Assembly: GCA_023078555.1 (NCBI GenBank)
Contig: CM041199.1
Span: forward strand, 10,279,943-10,343,942
DNA: 64,000 nt
DNA from: Ulva prolifera
Taxonomy: Eukaryota; Chlorophyta; Ulvophyceae; Ulvales; Ulvaceae
Direction of reading: 5' to 3'
Shown: positions 35,313 to 47,804 of the stretch, in pieces
How positions within the stretch are numbered: position 1 is the stretch's first letter
How the letters are laid out: every line of letters starts with the position of its first letter
Program-made: the position numbers and the translations under genes
The notes under the pieces: generated by a model
Database searches by the model: none
The model's input: the letters and a program-made list of their open reading frames with translations, nothing else
Told to the model about the DNA's origin: nothing

Positions 35313-37974
35313 TTGATTCTGAAAGATCTAGGACGTCAAGTATGCGTTTCACAGTTGTTGCTAACTTCCAGGAGTGGCGTGGAACAAAAGTGCACACTTT
35401 TCACCAACCATGTGAATGGACTTGGTTGTAGCCACGCAACCCCCCGCGCAGCAAAAGGTACGTCGCCATCAACATTCCAAGATGTTGGGGGGTATGGGAT
35501 GTCCATCATTCATTGCGTATTTTCTGCAGACACCATGGAGTGGTGTAATGCAAAAGTGCACACTTTCCACCAACCCATGTGAACGGACTTGGTTGCAGCC
35601 ACGCAACCCCCCGCACATCAAAGGTACGATGACATGAACATTCCAAGATGTTGGGGGGCATGGGATGTCCATCATTCATTGCGTATTTTCTGCAGACACC
35701 ATGGAGTGGTGTGGTGCAAAAGTGCACACTTTCCACCAACCCATGTGAATAGACTTGGTTGTAGCCACGCAACCCCCCGCGCAGCAAAAGGTACGTTGCC
35801 ATCAACATTCCAAGATGTTGGGGGGTATGGGATGTCCATCATTCATTGCGTATTTTCTGCAGACACCATGGCGTGGTGTGGTGCAAAAGTGTACACTTTC
35901 CACCAACCCATGTGAATGGACTTGGTTGTAGCCACGCAACCCCCCGCGCATCAAAAGGTACATCGCCATCAACATTCCAAGATGTTGGGGGGTATGGGAT
36001 GTCCATCATTCATTGCGCATTTTCTGCAGACACCATGGAGTGGTGTAATGCAAAAGTGCACACTTTCCACCAACCCATGTGAACGGACTTGGTTGCAGCC
36101 ACGCAACCCCCCGCACATCAAAGGTACGACGACATGAACATTCCAAGATGTTGGGAGGCATGGGATGTCCATCATTCATTGCGTATTTTCTGCAGACACC
36201 ATGGAGTGGTGTGGTGCAAAAGTGCACACTTTCCACCAACCCATGTGAATGGACTTGGTTGTAGCCACGCAACCCCCCGCGCATGAAAAGGTACGTCGCC
36301 ATGAACATTCCAAGATGTTGGGGGGTATGGGATGATTATCATTCATTGCATATTTGCTGCTGACTCCCAGGAGTGGCGTGGGGCAAAAGTGCACACTTTT
36401 CACCAACCATGTGAATGGACTTGGCTATAGACAAGCATACCCCCGCGCACCATAGGGAAGTTGCCAGAAACATCCTTTGATTCTGAAAGATCTAGGACGT
36501 CAAGTATGCGTTTCACAGTTGTTGCTAACTTCCAGGAGTGGCGTGGAACAAAAGTGCAGACTTTTCACCAACCATGTGAATGGACTTGGTTGTAGCCACG
36601 CAACCCCCCGCGCAGCAAAAGGTACGTCGCCATCAACATTCCAAGATGTTGGGGGGTATGGGATGTCCATCATTCATTGCGTATTTTCTGCAGACACCAT
36701 GGCGTGGTGTGGTGCAAAAGTGTACACTTTCCACCAACCCATGTGAATGGACTTGGTTGTAGCCACGCAACCCCCCGCGCATCAAAAGGTACATCGCCAT
36801 CAACATTCCAAGATGTTGGGGGGTATGGGATGTCCATCATTCATTGCGTATTTTCTGCAGACACCATGGCGTGGTGTGGTGCAAAAGTGTACACTTTCCA
36901 CCAACCCATGTGAATGGACTTGGTTGTAGCCACGCAACCCCCCGCGCATCAAAAGGTACATCGCCATCAACATTCCAAGATGTTGGGGGGTATGGGATGT
37001 CCATCATTCATTGCGCATTTTCTGCAGACACCATGGAGTGGTGTAATGCAAAAGTGCACACTTTCCACCAACCCATGTGAACGGACTTGGTTGTAGCCAC
37101 GCAACCCCCCGCGCAGCAAAAGGTACGTTGCCATCAACATTCCAAGATGTTGGGGGGTATGGGATGTCCATCATTCATTGCGTATTTTCTGCAGACACCA
37201 TGGCGTGGTGTGGTGCAAAAGTGTACACTTTCCACCAACCCATGTGAACGGACTTGGTTGTAGCCACGCAACCCCCCGCGCATCAAAAGGTACATCGTCA
37301 TCAACATTCCAAGATGTTGGGGGGCATGGGATGTCCATCATTCATTGCGCATTTTCTGCAGACACCATGGAGTGGTGTGGTGCAAAAGTGCACACTTTCC
37401 ACCAACCAATGTGAATGGACTTGGTTGTAGCCACGCAACCCCCCGCGCATCAAAAGGTACATCGCCATCAACATTCCAAGATGTTGGGGGGTATGGGATG
37501 TCCATCATTCATTGCGCATTTTCTGCAGACACCATGGAGTGGTGTAATGCAAAAGTGCACACTTTCCACCAACCCATGTGAACGGACTTGGTTGTACCCA
37601 CGCAACCCCCCGCACATCAAAGGTACGACGACATGAACATTCCAAGATGTTGGGAGGCATGGGATGTCCATCATTCATTGCATATTTTCTGCAGACACCA
37701 TGGAGTGGTGTGGTGCAAAAGTGCACACTTTCCACCAACCATGTGAATGGACTTGGTTGTAGCCACGCAACCCCCCGCGCATGAAAAGGTACGTCGCCAT
37801 GAACATTCCAAGATGTTGGGGGGTATGGGATGATTATCATTCATTGCATATTTGCTGCTGACTCCCAGGAGTGGCGTGGGGCAAAAGTGCACACTTTTCA
37901 CCAACCATGTGAATGGACTTGGCTATAGACAAGCATACCCCCGCGCACCATAGGGAAGTTGCCAGAAACATCCT
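35313..37974 (+). repeat. Block with TATGCGTTTCACAG C monomers
   Basis: C-to-C intervals are 1,164 and 1,498 bp. The first part repeats 32646-33414 at offset 2,667 bp. The second part (36477-37974) resembles 38807-40305, including the ACCAATGTGAATGG variant and TTGCATATTTTCTGCAG near 37678, and so foreshadows the 2.33-kb HOR. One monomer has GTGCAGAC near 36555 in place of GTGCACAC. Confidence 0.8.
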
Positions 37975-40305
37975 TTGATTCTGAAAGATCTAGGACGTCA
38001 AGTATGCATTGCACAGTTGTTGCTAACTCCCAGGAGTGGCGTGGAACAAAAGTGCACACTTTTCACCAACCATGTGAATGGACTCGGTTGTAGCCACGCA
38101 ACCCCCCGCGCAGCAAATGGTACGTCGCCATCAACATTCCAAGATGTTGGGGGGTATGGGATGTCCATCATTCATTGCGTATTTTCTGCAGACACCATGG
38201 AGTGGTGTGGTGCAAAAATGCACACTTTCCACCAACCAATGTGAATGGACTTGGTTGTAGCCACGCAACCCCCCGCGCAGCAAAAGGTACGTTGCCATCA
38301 ACATTCCAAGATGTTGGGGGGTATGGGATGTCCATCATTCATTGCGTATTTTCTGCAGACACCATGGCGTGGTGTGGTGCAAAAGTGCACACTTTCCACC
38401 AACCCATGTGAATGGACTTGGTTGTAGCCACGCAACCCCCCGCGCATCAAAAGGTACATCGCCATCAACATTCCAAGATGTTGGGGGGTATGGGATGTCC
38501 ATCATTCATTGCGTATTTTCTGCAGACACCATGGAGTGGTGTGGTGCAAAAGTGCACACTTTCCACCAACCCATGTGAATGGACTTGGTTGTAGCCACGC
38601 AACCCCCCGCGCATGAAAAGGTACGTCGCCATGAACATTCCAAGATGTTGGGGGGTATGGGATGATTATCATTCATTGCATATTTGCTGGTGACTCCCAG
38701 GAGTGGCGTGGGGCAAAAGTGCACACTTTTCACCAACCATGTGAATGGACTTGGCTATAGACAAGCATACCCCCGCGCACCATAGGGAAGTTGCCAGAAA
38801 CATCCTTTGATTCTGAAAGATCTAGGACGTCAAGTATGCATTTCACAGTTGTTGCTAACTTCCAGGAGTGGCGTGGAACAAAAGTGCACACTTTCCACCA
38901 ACCCATGTGAATGGACTTGGTTGTAGCCACGCAACCCCCCGCGCAGCAAAAGGTACGTCGCCATCAACATTCCAAGATGTTGGGGGGTATGGGATGTCCA
39001 TCATTCATTGCGTATTTTCTGCAGACACCATGGAGTGGTGTAATGCAAAAGTGCACACTTTCCACCAACCCATGTGAATGGACTTGGTTGTAGCCACGCA
39101 ACCCCCCGCGCATCAAAAGGTACATCGCCATCAACATTCCAAGATGTTGGGGGGTATGGGATGTCCATCATTCATTGCGCATTTTCTGCAGACACCATGG
39201 AGTGGTGTAATGCAAAAGTGCACACTTTCCACCAACCCATGTGAACGGACTTGGTTGTAGCCACGCAACCCCCCGCGCAGCAAAAGGTACGTTGCCATCA
39301 ACATTCCAAGATGTTGGGGGGTATGGGATGTCCATCATTCATTGCGTATTTTCTGCAGACACCATGGCGTGGTGTGGTGCAAAAGTGTACACTTTCCACC
39401 AACCCATGTGAACGGACTTGGTTGTAGCCACGCAACCCCCCGCGCATCAAAAGGTACATCGCCATCAACATTCCAAGATGTTGGGGGGCATGGGATGTCC
39501 ATCATTCATTGCGCATTTTCTGCAGACACCATGGAGTGGTGTGGTGCAAAAGTGCACACTTTCCACCAACCCATGTGAATAGACTTGGTTGTAGCCACGC
39601 AACCCCCCGCGCAGCAAAAGGTACGTTGCCATCAACATTCCAAGATGTTGGGGGGTATGGGATGTCCATCATTCATTGCGTATTTTCTGCAGACACCATG
39701 GCGTGGTGTGGTGCAAAAGTGTACACTTTCCACCAACCAATGTGAATGGACTTGGTTGTAGCCACGCAACCCCCCGCGCATCAAAAGGTACATCGCCATC
39801 AACATTCCAAGATGTTGGGGGGTATGGGATGTCCATCATTCATTGCGCATTTTCTGCAGACACCATGGAGTGGTGTAATGCAAAAGTGCACACTTTCCAC
39901 CAACCCATGTGAACGGACTTGGTTGTACCCACGCAACCCCCCGCACATCAAAGGTACGACGACATGAACATTCCAAGATGTTGGGAGGCATGGGATGTCC
40001 ATCATTCATTGCATATTTTCTGCAGACACCATGGAGTGGTGTGGTGCAAAAGTGCACACTTTCCACCAACCATGTGAATGGACTTGGTTGTAGCCACGCA
40101 ACCCCCCGCGCATGAAAAGGTACGTCGCCATGAACATTCAAAGATGTTGGGGGGTATGGGATGATTATCATTCATTGCATATTTGCTGCTGACTCCCAGG
40201 AGTGGCGTGGGGCAAAAGTGCACACTTTTCACCAACCATGTGAATGGACTTGGCTATAGACAAGCATACCCCCGCGCACCATAGGGAAGTTGCCAGAAAC
40301 ATCCT
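37975..40305 (+). repeat. 2.33-kb HOR, copy 1
   Basis: Fourteen monomers in two sections of 832 and 1,499 bp. The first section starts with C of the TTGCACAG subtype and ACTCGGTTGTAG/GCAAATGG markers, the second with C of the TTTCACAG subtype. The second half differs from copies 2 and 3: it carries ACATCGCC and GCGCATTTTC monomers where they carry ACGTCCCC/GATGTCGG and ATATACAC monomers. Confidence 0.87.
38745..38910 (+). repeat. Type C subtype with TTTCACAG and an A-type right end (166 bp)
   Basis: This C subtype reads TATGCATTTCACAG instead of TATGCATTGCACAG and TAACTTCCAGG instead of TAACTCCCAGG. In the right half of the window it also ends with the A-type CACTTTCCACCAACCC rather than CACTTTTCACCAACC. 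Copies with all three marks start at 38745, 41076, 43409, 45575, 48574, 51238, 53736, 54570, 57068 and 62236. Earlier TTTCACAG copies (4811, 8191, 9188, 10019, 10517, 11514, 30756) keep the C-type end. A related TATGCGTTTCACAG form is at 31587, 32584, 35251 and 36415. The A-type end looks like a conversion or crossover patch that was then spread by HOR amplification. Confidence 0.88.
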
Positions 40306-42638
40306 TTGATTCTGAAAGATCTAGGACGTCAAGTATGCATTGCACAGTTGTTGCTAACTCCCAGGAGTGGCGTGGAACAAAAGTGCACACTTTTCACCAA
40401 CCATGTGAATGGACTCGGTTGTAGCCACGCAACCCCCCGCGCAGCAAATGGTACGTCGCCATCAACATTCCAAGATGTTGGGGGGTATGGGATGTCCATC
40501 ATTCATTGCGTATTTTCTGCAGACACCATGGAGTGGTGTGGTGCAAAAATGCACACTTTCCACCAACCAATGTGAATGGACTTGGTTGTAGCCACGCAAC
40601 CCCCCGCGCAGCAAAAGGTACGTTGCCATCAACATTCCAAGATGTTGGGGGGTATGGGATGTCCATCATTCATTGCGTATTTTCTGCAGACACCATGGCG
40701 TGGTGTGGTGCAAAAGTGCACACTTTCCACCAACCCATGTGAATGGACTTGGTTGTAGCCACGCAACCCCCCGCGCATCAAAAGGTACATCGCCATCAAC
40801 ATTCCAAGATGTTGGGGGGTATGGGATGTCCATCATTCATTGCGTATTTTCTGCAGACACCATGGAGTGGTGTGGTGCAAAAGTGCACACTTTCCACCAA
40901 CCCATGTGAATGGACTTGGTTGTAGCCACGCAACCCCCCGCGCATGAAAAGGTACGTCGCCATGAACATTCCAAGATGTTGGGGGGTATGGGATGATTAT
41001 CATTCATTGCATATTTGCTGGTGACTCCCAGGAGTGGCGTGGGGCAAAAGTGCACACTTTTCACCAACCATGTGAATGGACTTGGCTATAGACAAGCATA
41101 CCCCCGCGCACCATAGGGAAGTTGCCAGAAACATCCTTTGATTCTGAAAGATCTAGGACGTCAAGTATGCATTTCACAGTTGTTGCTAACTTCCAGGAGT
41201 GGCGTGGAACAAAAGTGCACACTTTCCACCAACCCATGTGAATGGACTTGGTTGTAGCCACGCAACCCCCCGCGCAGCAAAAGGTACGTCGCCATCAACA
41301 TTCCAAGATGTTGGGGGGTATGGGATGTCCATCATTCATTGCGTATTTTCTGCAGACACCATGGAGTGGTGTAATGCAAAAGTGCACACTTTCCACCAAC
41401 CCATGTGAACGGACTTGGTTGTAGCCACGCAACCCCCCGCGCATCAAAAGGTACGTCCCCATGAACATTCAAAGATGTCGGGGGGTATGGGATGTCCATC
41501 ATTCATTGCGCATTTTCTGCAGACACCATGGAGTGGTGTGGTGCAAAAGTGCACACTTTCCACCAACCCATGTGAATGGACTTGGTTGTAGCCACGCAAC
41601 CCCCCTGCGCAGCAAAAGGTACGTCGCCATCAACATTCCAAGATGTTGGGGGGTATGGGATGTCCATCATTCATTGCGTATTTTCTGCAGACACCATGGA
41701 GTGGTGTAATGCAAAAGTGCACACTTTCCACCAACCCATGTGAACGGACTTGGTTGTAGCCACGCAACCCCCCGCGCATCAAAAGGTACGTCCCCATGAA
41801 CATTCAAAGATGTCGGGGGGTATGGGATGTCCATCATCCATTGCGTATTTTCTGCAGACACCATGGAGTGGTGTGGTGCAAAAATATACACTTTCCACCA
41901 ACCCATGTGAATGGACTTGGTTGTAGCCACGCAACCCCCCGCGCAGCAAAAGGTATGTTGCCATCAACATTTCAAGATGTTGGGGGGTATGGGATGTCCA
42001 TCATTCATTGCGTATTTTCTGCAGACACCATGGCGTGGTGTGGTGCAAAAGTGTACACTTTCCACCAACCCATGTGAATGGACTTGGTTGTAGCCACGCA
42101 ACCCCCCGCGCAGCAAAAGGTACGTCGCCATCAACATTCCAAGATGTTGGGGGGTATGGGATGTCCATCATTCATTGCGTATTTTCTGCAGACACCATGG
42201 AGTGGTGTAATGCAAAAGTGCACACTTTCCACCAACCCATGTGAACGGACTTGGTTGCAGCCACGCAACCCCCCGCACATCAAAGGTACGACGACATGAA
42301 CATTCCAAGATGTTGGGAGGCATGGGATGTCCATCATTCATTGCGTATTTTCTGCAGACACCATGGAGTGGTGTGGTGCAAAAGTGCACACTTTCCACCA
42401 ACCCATGTGAATGGACTTGGTTGTAGCCACGCAACCCCCCGCGCATGAAAAGGTACGTCGCCATGAACATTCCAAGATGTTGGGGGGTATGGGATGATTA
42501 TCATTCATTGCATATTTGCTGCTGACTCCCAGGAGTGGCGTGGGGCAAAAGTGCACACTTTTCACCAACCATGTGAATGGACTTGGCTATAGACAAGCAT
42601 ACCCCCGCGCACCATAGGGAAGTTGCCAGAAACATCCT
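40306..42638 (+). repeat. 2.33-kb HOR, copy 2
   Basis: Sections of 832 and 1,501 bp. Shares with copy 3 the private variants GGTATGTTGCC with CATTTCAAG (41953-41975) and the extra T in CCCCCCTGCGCAGC near 41600. I saw no mismatch to copy 3 by eye. Confidence 0.9.
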
Positions 42639-44971
42639 TTGATTCTGAAAGATCTAGGACGTCAAGTATGCATTGCACAGTTGTTGCTAACTCCCAGGAG
42701 TGGCGTGGAACAAAAGTGCACACTTTTCACCAACCATGTGAATGGACTCGGTTGTAGCCACGCAACCCCCCGCGCAGCAAATGGTACGTCGCCATCAACA
42801 TTCCAAGATGTTGGGGGGTATGGGATGTCCATCATTCATTGCGTATTTTCTGCAGACACCATGGAGTGGTGTGGTGCAAAAATGCACACTTTCCACCAAC
42901 CAATGTGAATGGACTTGGTTGTAGCCACGCAACCCCCCGCGCAGCAAAAGGTACGTTGCCATCAACATTCCAAGATGTTGGGGGGTATGGGATGTCCATC
43001 ATTCATTGCGTATTTTCTGCAGACACCATGGCGTGGTGTGGTGCAAAAGTGCACACTTTCCACCAACCCATGTGAATGGACTTGGTTGTAGCCACGCAAC
43101 CCCCCGCGCATCAAAAGGTACATCGCCATCAACATTCCAAGATGTTGGGGGGTATGGGATGTCCATCATTCATTGCGTATTTTCTGCAGACACCATGGAG
43201 TGGTGTGGTGCAAAAGTGCACACTTTCCACCAACCCATGTGAATGGACTTGGTTGTAGCCACGCAACCCCCCGCGCATGAAAAGGTACGTCGCCATGAAC
43301 ATTCCAAGATGTTGGGGGGTATGGGATGATTATCATTCATTGCATATTTGCTGGTGACTCCCAGGAGTGGCGTGGGGCAAAAGTGCACACTTTTCACCAA
43401 CCATGTGAATGGACTTGGCTATAGACAAGCATACCCCCGCGCACCATAGGGAAGTTGCCAGAAACATCCTTTGATTCTGAAAGATCTAGGACGTCAAGTA
43501 TGCATTTCACAGTTGTTGCTAACTTCCAGGAGTGGCGTGGAACAAAAGTGCACACTTTCCACCAACCCATGTGAATGGACTTGGTTGTAGCCACGCAACC
43601 CCCCGCGCAGCAAAAGGTACGTCGCCATCAACATTCCAAGATGTTGGGGGGTATGGGATGTCCATCATTCATTGCGTATTTTCTGCAGACACCATGGAGT
43701 GGTGTAATGCAAAAGTGCACACTTTCCACCAACCCATGTGAACGGACTTGGTTGTAGCCACGCAACCCCCCGCGCATCAAAAGGTACGTCCCCATGAACA
43801 TTCAAAGATGTCGGGGGGTATGGGATGTCCATCATTCATTGCGCATTTTCTGCAGACACCATGGAGTGGTGTGGTGCAAAAGTGCACACTTTCCACCAAC
43901 CCATGTGAATGGACTTGGTTGTAGCCACGCAACCCCCCTGCGCAGCAAAAGGTACGTCGCCATCAACATTCCAAGATGTTGGGGGGTATGGGATGTCCAT
44001 CATTCATTGCGTATTTTCTGCAGACACCATGGAGTGGTGTAATGCAAAAGTGCACACTTTCCACCAACCCATGTGAACGGACTTGGTTGTAGCCACGCAA
44101 CCCCCCGCGCATCAAAAGGTACGTCCCCATGAACATTCAAAGATGTCGGGGGGTATGGGATGTCCATCATCCATTGCGTATTTTCTGCAGACACCATGGA
44201 GTGGTGTGGTGCAAAAATATACACTTTCCACCAACCCATGTGAATGGACTTGGTTGTAGCCACGCAACCCCCCGCGCAGCAAAAGGTATGTTGCCATCAA
44301 CATTTCAAGATGTTGGGGGGTATGGGATGTCCATCATTCATTGCGTATTTTCTGCAGACACCATGGCGTGGTGTGGTGCAAAAGTGTACACTTTCCACCA
44401 ACCCATGTGAATGGACTTGGTTGTAGCCACGCAACCCCCCGCGCAGCAAAAGGTACGTCGCCATCAACATTCCAAGATGTTGGGGGGTATGGGATGTCCA
44501 TCATTCATTGCGTATTTTCTGCAGACACCATGGAGTGGTGTAATGCAAAAGTGCACACTTTCCACCAACCCATGTGAACGGACTTGGTTGCAGCCACGCA
44601 ACCCCCCGCACATCAAAGGTACGACGACATGAACATTCCAAGATGTTGGGAGGCATGGGATGTCCATCATTCATTGCGTATTTTCTGCAGACACCATGGA
44701 GTGGTGTGGTGCAAAAGTGCACACTTTCCACCAACCCATGTGAATGGACTTGGTTGTAGCCACGCAACCCCCCGCGCATGAAAAGGTACGTCGCCATGAA
44801 CATTCCAAGATGTTGGGGGGTATGGGATGATTATCATTCATTGCATATTTGCTGCTGACTCCCAGGAGTGGCGTGGGGCAAAAGTGCACACTTTTCACCA
44901 ACCATGTGAATGGACTTGGCTATAGACAAGCATACCCCCGCGCACCATAGGGAAGTTGCCAGAAACATCCT
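42639..44971 (+). repeat. 2.33-kb HOR, copy 3
   Basis: Offset 2,333 bp from copy 2, with the same private variants at 44286-44308 and near 43935. Its order continues into 44972 onward, but there the first section is shortened to 665 bp. Confidence 0.9.
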
Positions 44972-47804
44972 TTGATTCTGAAAGATCTAGGACGTCAAGT
45001 ATGCATTGCACAGTTGTTGCTAACTCCCAGGAGTGGCGTGGAACAAAAGTGCACACTTTTCACCAACCATGTGAATGGACTCGGTTGTAGCCACGCAACC
45101 CCCCGCGCAGCAAATGGTACGTTGCCATCAACATTCCAAGATGTTGGGGGGTATGGGATGTCCATCATTCATTGCGTATTTTCTGCAGACACCATGGAGT
45201 GGTGTAATGCAAAAGTGCACACTTTCCACCAACCCATGTGAACGGACTTGGTTGTAGCCACGCAACCCCCCGCGCATCAAAAGGTACGTCCCCATGAACA
45301 TTCAAAGATGTCGGGGGGTATGGGATGTCCATCATCCATTGCGTATTTTCTGCAGACACCATGGAGTGGTGTGGTGCAAAAATATACACTTTCCACCAAC
45401 CCATGTGAATGGACTTGGTTGTAGCCACGCAACCCCCCGCGCATGAAAAGGTACGTCGCCATGAACATTCCAAGATGTTGGGGGGTATGGGATGATTATC
45501 ATTCATTGCATATTTGCTGGTGACTCCCAGGAGTGGCGTGGGGCAAAAGTGCACACTTTTCACCAACCATGTGAATGGACTTGGCTATAGACAAGCATAC
45601 CCCCGCGCACCATAGGGAAGTTGCCAGAAACATCCTTTGATTCTGAAAGATCTAGGACGTCAAGTATGCATTTCACAGTTGTTGCTAACTTCCAGGAGTG
45701 GCGTGGAACAAAAGTGCACACTTTCCACCAACCCATGTGAATGGACTTGGTTGTAGCCACGCAACCCCCCGCGCAGCAAAAGGTACGTCGCCATCAACAT
45801 TCCAAGATGTTGGGGGGTATGGGATGTCCATCATTCATTGCGTATTTTCTGCAGACACCATGGAGTGGTGTAATGCAAAAGTGCACACTTTCCACCAACC
45901 CATGTGAACGGACTTGGTTGTAGCCACGCAACCCCCCGCGCATCAAAAGGTACGTCCCCATGAACATTCAAAGATGTCGGGGGGTATGGGATGTCCATCA
46001 TTCATTGCGCATTTTCTGCAGACACCATGGAGTGGTGTGGTGCAAAAGTGCACACTTTCCACCAACCCATGTGAATGGACTTGGTTGTAGCCACGCAACC
46101 CCCCTGCGCAGCAAAAGGTACGTCGCCATCAACATTCCAAGATGTTGGGGGGTATGGGATGTCCATCATTCATTGCGTATTTTCTGCAGACACCATGGAG
46201 TGGTGTAATGCAAAAGTGCACACTTTCCACCAACCCATGTGAACGGACTTGGTTGTAGCCACGCAACCCCCCGCGCATCAAAAGGTACGTCCCCATGAAC
46301 ATTCAAAGATGTCGGGGGGTATGGGATGTCCATCATCCATTGCGTATTTTCTGCAGACACCATGGAGTGGTGTGGTGCAAAAATATACACTTTCCACCAA
46401 CCCATGTGAATGGACTTGGTTGTAGCCACGCAACCCCCCGCGCAGCAAAAGGTACGTTGCCATCAACATTCCAAGATGTTGGGGGGTATGGGATGTCCAT
46501 CATTCATTGCGTATTTTCTGCAGACACCATGGCGTGGTGTGGTGCAAAAGTGTACACTTTCCACCAACCCATGTGAATGGACTTGGTTGTAGCCACGCAA
46601 CCCCCCGCGCAGCAAAAGGTACGTCGCCATCAACATTCCAAGATGTTGGGGGGTATGGGATGTCCATCATTCATTGCGTATTTTCTGCAGACACCATGGA
46701 GTGGTGTAATGCAAAAGTGCACACTTTCCACCAACCCATGTGAACGGACTTGGTTGCAGCCACGCAACCCCCCGCACATCAAAGGTACGACGACATGAAC
46801 ATTCCAAGATGTTGGGAGGCATGGGATGTCCATCATTCATTGCGTATTTTCTGCAGACACCATGGAGTGGTGTAATGCAAAAGTGCACACTTTCCACCAA
46901 CCCATGTGAACGGACTTGGTTGTAGCCACGCAACCCCCCGCGCATCAAAAGGTACGTCCCCATGAACATTCAAAGATGTCGGGGGGTATGGGATGTCCAT
47001 CATCCATTGCGTATTTTCTGCAGACACCATGGAGTGGTGTGGTGCAAAAATATACACTTTCCACCAACCCATGTGAATGGACTTGGTTGTAGCCACGCAA
47101 CCCCCCGCGCAGCAAAAGGTACGTTGCCATCAACATTCCAAGATGTTGGGGGGTATGGGATGTCCATCATTCATTGCGTATTTTCTGCAGACACCATGGC
47201 GTGGTGTGGTGCAAAAGTGTACACTTTCCACCAACCCATGTGAATGGACTTGGTTGTAGCCACGCAACCCCCCGCGCAGCAAAAGGTACGTCGCCATCAA
47301 CATTCCAAGATGTTGGGGGGTATGGGATGTCCATCATTCATTGCGTATTTTCTGCAGACACCATGGAGTGGTGTAATGCAAAAGTGCACACTTTCCACCA
47401 ACCCATGTGAACGGACTTGGTTGCAGCCACGCAGCCCCCCGCACATCAAAGGTACGACGACATGAACATTCCAAGATGTTGGGAGGCATGGGATGTCCAT
47501 CATTCATTGCGTATTTTCTGCAGACACCATGGAGTGGTGTGGTGCAAAAGTGCACACTTTCCACCAACCCATGTGAATGGACTTGGTTGTAGCCACGCAA
47601 CCCCCCGCGCATGAAAAGGTACGTCGCCATGAACATTCCAAGATGTTGGGGGGTATGGGATGATTATCATTCATTGCATATTTGCTGCTGACTCCCAGGA
47701 GTGGCGTGGGGCAAAAGTGCACACTTTTCACCAACCATGTGAATGGACTTGGCTATAGACAAGCATACCCCCGCGCACCATAGGGAAGTTGCCAGAAACA
47801 TCCT
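44972..47804 (+). repeat. Block with shortened first section and 667-bp tetramers
   Basis: C-to-C intervals are 665 and 2,168 bp. The first section lost one monomer relative to the 832-bp form. The second begins like copies 2 and 3 of the 2.33-kb HOR and then contains two tandem 667-bp tetramers (46243-46909 and 46910-47576). The second tetramer carries CACGCAGCCCCC near 47430, a marker inherited by all later HORs. Confidence 0.86.
46243..47576 (+). repeat. 667-bp A tetramer, two tandem copies
   Basis: Each tetramer has four A-type monomers (167, 167, 167, 166 bp): ACGTCCCC/GATGTCGG with ATATACAC end; ACGTTGCC with GTGTACAC end; ACGTCGCC with GTAATGC end; and the AACGG/ACATCAAAGG variant with GGAGGCATGGG. 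Copies are at 46243-46909 and 46910-47576. The same pair recurs in the 2,664-bp HORs (offset 667 bp between 48942 and 49609, 51606 and 52273, 54938 and 55605). Confidence 0.9.
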
